Origin: Diabrotica undecimpunctata
Lineage: Eukaryota > Arthropoda > Insecta > Coleoptera > Chrysomelidae
DNA length: 64,000 bases
Assembly: GCF_040954645.1 (NCBI RefSeq)
Contig: NC_092809.1
Span: 68,461,141 to 68,525,140 of the forward strand
Direction of reading: 5' to 3'
Part shown: positions 58,126 through 64,000 of the stretch, in pieces
Layout of the letters: every line of letters starts with the position of its first letter
Numbering within the stretch: the first letter of the stretch is position 1
Program-made: the position numbers and the translations under genes
The notes under the pieces: model-generated
The model's database searches: none
What the model saw: only the letters and a program-made list of their open reading frames with translations
What the model was told of the DNA's origin: nothing

Positions 58126-59489
58126 ATAGTACATCTAATTTCATTCATCGTTATATAACTGTCCTCATAGTGTAAAAAGTTTCAATAAATTAACACACAT
58201 TTCTGAAATATATCTCTTAAATAAATATAAATAACTTTAATAATTTAATTATTATAAAACATCACTTTCATTTAACAAACAATTACATATACCTTACTCC
58301 TATTTCATTTGTTAACATCTCTCCCCTTAAGAAACTTCCTCCTTAATTGTCAGACAGTTACAACATTAACCGAAGATCACCCATCATCAGCAATTACAGG
58401 ATAGTTTGAACTATGTATCGCGAATCATTATCTAAAAATTCTTGTACTGAAATGTAAGTAGTATTTTGTTTGTTTCTAATTTATTACAATTCAATAGATT
58501 ATCTCTTATCAATTTGTGGGTTTTCACTTTGTCTGCTAAATCAATTTTATGCATATTAATAATCACAGACAGGTAATATTGGCCTAATTACAATGACCTT
58601 TTTTTCATCTTTATCTTTATAAGACATCACCCTAATATGGGCTTTTTATAATTTCAGCGTTTAATTTACTTTGTACCGTTTGACTTGAAGATGCTTTGCA
58701 AAGTGTAGAAAGCGAAACCGGTCGTTTGGTAGTTAAATTAAATTGATTGTGAGTAAGTCTAATTTTATTTCTTTTACCTATTTGAAATGGACTCACACAA
58801 GCAACACATTCATGATTTAAATATAAAATAACTTAAGCTAAGATGAAAATATCGACAACTTTATAACACTTTAGTTTAACAATAATGGCATATCGGCTAC
58901 AGATGGAACACTTCTAGTAGACAAATATTCTGTTTACGTGCCTCAATTGTTCATTAGTTTGTACAAAATATACCATATTTTTTGAATATTATTTTTAATG
59001 AAAAACACAAAATAATCATTTAACTTCTTGTGAAAACGGTCCTGTACGAAGATCGTATGACTTCAGCTCGTAAGTGTACTATATCCAGCACTTAAGCACT
59101 CATTTAAACAACATTCGTTTCGGGATTTTTCCGAGTAAGTGCTTCTTTTTTAATCAATCCATTTCGGTTCCATGTTCCATTGAAAATGATCCGGTCACGC
59201 TACCGCCATTCGTTAGTGAGAAGGAAAAATATGAGAAACGTCCAACAAAAGTATATATTTCTGAAAAGATTATGGTTGAAAAGTTTCGTTACGGGAAATA
59301 GGGTATGAACAAGTGGTTATTTCACACGAATAGCTCTGATTGGTTGTAGACGGCAAGGGTATGATTTTTATAACATTATTATTTTTGGGTGTGCCTACTT
59401 TCAATTTAATTCAATTTCTGTATGTTTGTTTGTAATTTTGTTCACTAAATAAAAATCTTTTTTTGTTTGATAGTGACACCGAAGAGATA
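58126..59489. other. No recognisable gene
   Basis: AT-rich, no protein motif or repeat ends seen. A phrase AAAGCGAAACCGGTCGTTTG (58707) stands out in base composition. Confidence 0.45.
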
Positions 59490-60064
59490 CTTATAACTAG
59501 ACTTCGGCAAATATGCATATTGCATATTTTGCATATTGTGCATATTTTATGCAAATATTTCATATTTTGGCATATTTGTATAAAAGTTTGCATAAAGTGC
59601 ATAAAAGTTCAGATTTTTATACTGTATTTGAAAATTTTTAAACATACCAATTTATTTCAATTCTTGTATAAAATTTTGTAGTCATTTTAATCAAGAAATG
59701 ATCTAAGTACGTAATCTCTACAGGTACAAAACATTTACAATTTCAAAGAAGATCAATTTAAGTAGCCCTCAACATTCTTAGAAAGTCTCGGTCACTGAGG
59801 CATTCAGTTATTGGATAATCGCTAAGGGTTCGCTCATTTGCATTTTATAATCTAATCCCCAAATCTATCTACAATTTATTGTATCTTAACAGCAGGTAAA
59901 CGGCTAATAGTTTTGTTCATAATTTAGGGATTTTCCAAAATCTCCCAGTTTATTGAATTAGGTACCTAAACATTTCTAATTTGATGCTCAGATTTGTAAA
60001 TGTTTTGATATTTAAAGCGTAAACACTCGTTGTGCGTAACAAAAAGGAAGATTGTGATTTTATA

Positions 60065-60160
60065 ATGCCTAAAACAACCAGTGCTTCAACTTGGATTAAA
60101 CCTTATAAAGAGCTGTCTATGGATATGGGAAAAATCTACTGTTCAGTCTGAGGCAAAATT
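60065..60160 (+). pseudogene. hAT transposase exon 1 (BED finger, stop-damaged)
   Basis: The ATG at 60065 opens MPKTTSASTWIKPYKELSMD and runs to IYCSV, where the second Cys of the BED-type C-x2-C is replaced by TGA (60149-60151). GTAAGT follows at 60161, and exon 2 (60778) continues as VACEKKFQIDQHVRTASHIA with the finger's His residues. The exon structure is inferred from splice consensus and motif continuity. Confidence 0.7.
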
Positions 60161-60777
60161 GTAAGTATCTAATATTTTCTATTAAATATCTAATATTTCA
60201 TACATACAGGGTGTTTCCAAATGACACTTACAACGTTTGACTGTAGATACTTCTCGAAAAATTGAACAAAACGATATAGTTAATGAGGGGTCAAACTTAT
60301 TTACTTTTCGAGATACAGGGTGTTAAAATTAAAAAAAATTAAATTCTTTTAGTTAATAACAAAAATAACTTTAAAACCAATAAACGTATTTACTTGAAAT
60401 TTAGTACTCGTAGGTTGTTTTTAAATGAAAAATAGCTTCCTTTAGTGAGAAAAAATTGTCCATGGTACAATACAATGGTGTGTATTTAGAAAAATTTTTC
60501 ACTTTACTTTTTTTTATGAAGTCAGCTATTCTAAAACACAATTATTTTTATTGTAATTGAATTAACAAAAAAAAAAAACTTTTGTTGAATTTTAAAATAA
60601 ATTATATGATGTACTAATGGTTAGTAACAAAAACTAATTTGTGGATTAATACTGCATTTAAAACACTTAGCGAGTGTTTTTTTTTCCAAACCAGTTATTT
60701 GATTATCCAAAAACACCTTGTATATTTTTATATTTTAAAGGTTGGGTTAAAATAAAGGTTTTTATTTTTATTTATAG
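60161..60777 (+). other. Intron of the hAT transposase gene
   Basis: Donor GTAAGT at 60161 and acceptor TTTATTTATAG ending at 60777 join the two halves of the BED finger in frame. Without the MITE at 60207-60720 the intron would be about 100 bp. Confidence 0.7.
60207..60720. mobile_element. 514-bp MITE inside the hAT intron
   Basis: The left end CAGGGTGTTTCCAAAT (60207) and the right end, reverse complement CAAGGTGTTTTTGGATAA, ending 60720, are imperfect inverted repeats flanked by TA (60205-60206 and 60721-60722). It is non-coding and AT-rich. CAGGGTG ends recall the mariner relatives at 5422 and 47320. Confidence 0.7.
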
Positions 60778-60832
60778 GTAGCATGTGAGAAGAAATTTCA
60801 GATAGACCAACATGTGAGAACTGCTTCACACA

Positions 60833-62152
60833 TTGCAAAAAAAAATAGGAGGAAAACATCAAACTTCAATGGCTAAATGTTTCCAATCTACTTCAAAAAA
60901 ATTAGATGAGCAAGAAACTTTTAATGAAGACTTGTGTCGCGCATTAGTGTCTGCAAACATACCGCTTTCAAAATTAGCAAATGTAAATTTTAGTTCGTTT
61001 CTAAAAAAATATTGCAAACTTAATGTTCCAAGTGATAGGTCTCTAAGAAGAAATAATGTGAACGGGCTATACTCGTCGGTGTTAATTAATATTAAGGAAG
61101 AAATTGCAGATAATTATTTTTACATATCTGTAGACGAAACCACTAATTCCCCAGGAAAGTATATTGCTCATTTATTGATTGGTGTTCTTAAAGAAGATAC
61201 CTTACCAAAATCTCATCTTATTTCATGCCAGCAACTTGAGAAAACAAATGCTTTAACAATTTCGCGTTTTATACAAGAAACATTAGCAACTTTTTTTCTT
61301 CCGACAACTATTCCTTCTAATAAATTACTGCTTATTTTATCGGATGCTGCTCCTTATAATATGGTGAAAGCAGGACAAAATTTAAAAATATTTTTCCCAG
61401 ATTTAATACATGTTACTTGTGTAGCGCATGGATTAAACAGAGTTGCAGAGGAAATACGAAAAAAGTTTCCTCTTGTAAATACCATGATATCCAGTGTCAA
61501 AAAAGTATTTCTTAAATCTCCTATAAGAATTCAACTTTATAAAGAAATGCTACCTAACATTCCTCTTCCACCACAACCTATTTTAACGCGATGGGGAACA
61601 TGTTTAGAAGCAGCTAATTTTTATGCAGATCATTTTGTTAAAATAAAGAACATAATTGATACGTTAACACATGAAAGTTCCCAATCTCTTTTGGATTCTA
61701 AACAAACTTTTCAGAGTAACTTGCTTCAACAAGAACTTTCATTTATAAAATCAAATTTTAGTTTTGTTCAAAAAACAATTACTGAGTTAGAATCGCCAAA
61801 ACTGTCATTGTTCGAAAGTACAGCATTAATAAAAGAATTTGCGTCATGTTGTCGGAACGTTAGAGGTAATATTGGAAAAGATATTTTAAAAAAATTTGAA
61901 GCTACTATGGAAAAAAATAAAGGTTACCATATTCTTTCTGAAGTAGTCAGTGTTCTAGCTGGAAATATTTCGGAAACAATTAATTTAGAACCAAATGTTT
62001 TGGTTAGTTTGAAAAATGCTCCCGTTACATCAGTTGATGTTGAACGAAGTTTTTCTATATATAAATATATGTACTCAGACAGAAGCCACAAGTTTTTGTT
62101 AGAAAATTTTGAACACCACTTGGTCATTTATTGTTACCATAATTCTAAATAA
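60833..62152 (+). CDS. hAT transposase body (CGGBP1-like family), 439 codons
   Basis: The frame is open to TAA at 62150-62152. It contains FNEDLCRALVSANIPLSKLA and DNYFYISVDETTNSPGKYIA (first catalytic Asp), then SDAAPYNM (second catalytic region), HVTCVAHGLNRVAEEI, PILTRWGTCLEAANFY (the R-W block), and a hATC-type dimerisation end SVDVERSFSIYKYMYSDRSH. Insect proteins of this type are usually named CGG triplet repeat-binding protein 1-like. No ATG starts it: the coordinates begin at a TTG, and the real exon enters from the BED exon at 60778 in another frame across a run of nine A (60837-60845). One base changed in that run would join them. With the TGA in exon 1 the gene as read is non-functional. 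An AATAAA lies at 62245-62250. Confidence 0.88.
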   Translation: MQKKIGGKHQTSMAKCFQSTSKKLDEQETFNEDLCRALVSANIPLSKLANVNFSSFLKKYCKLNVPSDRSLRRNNVNGLYSSVLINIKEEIADNYFYISVDETTNSPGKYIAHLLIGVLKEDTLPKSHLISCQQLEKTNALTISRFIQETLATFFLPTTIPSNKLLLILSDAAPYNMVKAGQNLKIFFPDLIHVTCVAHGLNRVAEEIRKKFPLVNTMISSVKKVFLKSPIRIQLYKEMLPNIPLPPQPILTRWGTCLEAANFYADHFVKIKNIIDTLTHESSQSLLDSKQTFQSNLLQQELSFIKSNFSFVQKTITELESPKLSLFESTALIKEFASCCRNVRGNIGKDILKKFEATMEKNKGYHILSEVVSVLAGNISETINLEPNVLVSLKNAPVTSVDVERSFSIYKYMYSDRSHKFLLENFEHHLVIYCYHNSK

Positions 62153-62394
62153 GTTTATTCATACTTAAAAATGATGTAGTTACTTAAAATAAATGTAAAT
62201 CTTAATGAATAGTAGGAAATATTTAGTTATGTACACTTTTTTTTTTAAATAAAATTGTTACTATTTTACGATTTTTTTATTTATTTGTATGCATATTTTG
62301 TAAAATATTTGCATATTTTCGGGTAAACACGTGCATATTTATGCGCATATTTTCTACATTTTTATTTGCATATTTGCCGAAGTCTACTTATAAC

Positions 62395-62491
62395 TAAAGT
62401 CGTGATTTTGAGAGAAGCAATATACATAAGATCACCAAAAAGGAAGTGAAAGTATTAGTAGGAAAAGCTAAAATAGAAGCCACTATAAAGA
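62395..62491. other. Short spacer between hAT and pogo-like elements
   Basis: 97 bp of AT-rich sequence; nothing recognised. Confidence 0.6.
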
Positions 62492-62493
62492 TA

Positions 62494-64000
62494 GGGGAAA
62501 CCGGGGGAATTCTGTGCACCTAAGGTAAAATACTTACAAAAGTTTCCTATGTGCAAACAGACTTCCATAATTTAAATACTGAAACTTGTATCTATTGGGA
62601 ACGTTATTCCCATAAAAAATAGGATTCAAGTTTAGCGGATCTTGAAAAAAAAATTTACTTTAAAAAACTGTCATTGCGCGGTATTCCCCCAAGAACGGGG
62701 TAATTCTGCGCACAATTAAATAAATCTTTATTCGAAAAAAAATTTATTGTAATAAAGCAAATATTGTAAACAAAACAGATTTCTTAAAGACAAAATTAAA
62801 AAAAAAAAACATTAAAGAGATAATTTTACTTTCTCACATTAATTTTCACACATATCGCATGCATAATTGACTGCTCAGTCCCAACCACTACATTCTGAAT
62901 GAGCCCAATTCGAACACATTACACAACGGTACCAAATTTCTTTGTCTCGTCCGAATTCACCGCACGCCAAACATTTCTCATTTTCTAATGTTAGATCTAC
63001 ATCATCTAATTTATCATCATCACAAAGTTTACTCTCATCATATCTTTTAGACTCAGAATCATCAAAATGTAACTTTTTAACTCCAGCTTTTTTTTGCGTA
63101 CGGGTCGTTTCTTTGCTTTAGTAGCCAGTTTTCTTACGATTCCTGTCGTTTTTTTCTTGGTTTCACTTTTTTTTGCCTCTTCTGCTGTTTTCTTAATATT
63201 TCTCTTTTCTTGTTTTATTTTTAATTGCGTTTTTAGTGGCGTGGAAGTGAAAATTTTTGAGTGTTGTTTTGTACGTGATTTGAAACTTTTTTTTGTAAAT
63301 TTGAAAGAAAGAGGAGCTAGCTTTTCAATGGGTATACTAGACCGAGTTTTAATATTTCCTGACGTTCCAGGCTGGGATGCAGCTTGCTGGTTTGATTTCA
63401 ATTTGGCAGTATAAGATGGAGTCTTGTGCATAGTTTCATCACATCTCGATGGTCCTGGTTGGGGTTCGGTATTTCTTGGTGGAGTTCTCTGCAGAGTTTC
63501 GTCACATCTCGACTGATTAAGGGTCCTGTCATCATTGGTGACGTCGGTTTCTAAGTCAATTACAACGTGCATATCTGAAACTTCAGTGTGATCTATTAAG
63601 CTGAAATCATCTTCAGAGAATTTATTAGGATCTATGGGCCATATTCCAGCAGCACAGAACCCGGATATTCCTTTATCCATCGTGGCAACTGTCAGGTATA
63701 CTCTGTTAAAAATGGAAGCAAATTCAAAATGTGTGATCTTTTCATGAGTATGAGTTCTCAGATACAAGTTGCACTCACGATTGAAAGCATTATTTAGGGC
63801 TCAAAAAAAGTTAGGTCAAGAGGTTGAAGCCTGTGTGAGGTATGAGGGGGAAGTGAAACCGTAACAATTCTGTGTGATCTGCAGTAAGTATAAATCTCCA
63901 AAAAAATGTGACTCCCATGGTTATCCAATATGAGAAGCACTGGATCTTCTTTCGAGGCCTTTATATGCTGACAAAAATGTTTTATCCAGTCGAAAAATAA
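62494..64000. mobile_element. Pogo-like transposon, one end only (continues past window)
   Basis: A candidate left end GGGGAAACCGGGGGAATTCT follows TA at 62492-62493. A subterminal copy CGGGGTAATTCTGCGCACA at 62696 repeats CGGGGGAATTCTGTGCACC at 62502. The encoded minus-strand transposase starts beyond the window, so the other end cannot be checked. Confidence 0.65.
62860..64000 (-). pseudogene. Pogo-like transposase C-terminal half with PHD-like finger (partial)
   Basis: The minus strand entering from the window edge reads FFDWIKHFCQHIKASKEDPV, LLILDNHGSHIFLEIY (second catalytic Asp) and SLPPHTSHRLQPLDLTFF (third Asp). A frame change at a run of seven T (63803-63809) leads to the 253-codon frame (63006-63767): FNRVYLTVATMDKGISGFCA, GIWPIDPNKFSEDDF, a Ser/Pro linker, and a Lys/Arg-rich stretch. 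A second change at an A-run (about 63090) restores CLACGEFGRDKEIWYRCVMC, then WAHSECSGW, an in-frame TGA and CDMC, a PHD-like finger as in the 37375-40921 element. The N-terminal HTH lies outside the window. Confidence 0.83.

Larger units (their letters stand above)
59498..62386 (+). mobile_element. hAT transposon with 8-bp target duplication
   Basis: The terminal inverted repeat TAGACTTCGGCAAATATGCA is perfect for 20 bp at 59498 and (inverted) ending at 62386. The direct repeat CTTATAAC at 59490-59497 and 62387-62394 is a perfect 8-bp target duplication, the hAT signature. Both ends carry clusters of GCATATT, about five on the left (59513-59580) and five on the right (62290-62375), all on the plus strand, likely transposase-binding sites. 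The element is 2889 bp including a 514-bp MITE in the intron. Confidence 0.96.

Noticed and set aside
59690..59900. Promoter of the hAT transposase
   Set aside because: The sequence upstream of 60065 is AT-rich, so TATA-like strings are uninformative.
63094..63414. 106-codon plus-strand ORF rich in Phe and Val
   Set aside because: Antisense of the Lys/Arg-rich tail of the pogo-like transposase.

Overview
The window is AT-rich insect genomic DNA made almost entirely of mobile elements and their debris. I found no host protein-coding gene, rRNA or tRNA gene. The repeat mix (RTE-, Jockey- and I-like LINEs ending in GAA-rich tails, mariner/Tc1, piggyBac, pogo/Tigger, hAT and many TA-flanked MITEs) resembles the large repeat-rich genomes of beetles such as leaf beetles. 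The species assignment is inference only.

Layout. 1-8.2 kb: a 3.4 kb TIR element (182-3577) with a DUF7869-like coding remnant and a Tigger deletion derivative inside it (2063-3279), then LINE scraps and a decayed mariner relative with very long inverted repeats (5422-7569). 8.2-11.1 kb: a piggyBac element with TTAA target duplications, its transposase split by a 605-bp MITE. 11.3-18 kb: RTE- and Jockey-type LINE fragments, a TA array, a 122-bp satellite array of about eight copies (13590-14610), and two piggyBac fragments placed tail-before-head. 18-36 kb: LINE graveyard, including two copies of one internally deleted Jockey-like subfamily (about 24.1-25.2 and 30.7-32.4 kb), an RTE LINE on the minus strand (26.9-29.1 kb) and another LINE on the plus strand (29.4-30.4 kb). 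36-41 kb: a gypsy integrase fragment and a 3.5 kb pogo-like element with a PHD-like finger and subterminal repeats (37375-40921). 42-46 kb: LINE tail, a dead Tc1-like transposon and a Jockey RT fragment. 47.3-49.1 kb: a structurally complete mariner-like element with an uninterrupted 359-aa transposase, the best candidate for a functional gene here. 49.7-53.3 kb: LINE fragments and a tRNA-derived SINE with a 14-bp target duplication. 54.8-58.1 kb: two foldback elements and a LINE 3' end. 59.5-62.4 kb: a hAT element with a perfect 8-bp target duplication, subterminal GCATATT clusters and a nearly intact transposase. 62.5-64 kb: the 3' part of a second pogo-like element that runs off the window.

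The genes do not form a host pathway. What ties the region together is nesting: Tigger inside the DUF7869-like element, a MITE inside piggyBac coding sequence, a MITE inside the hAT intron, and TA arrays at or near several junctions. Product names come from motifs read by eye; no database search was possible.
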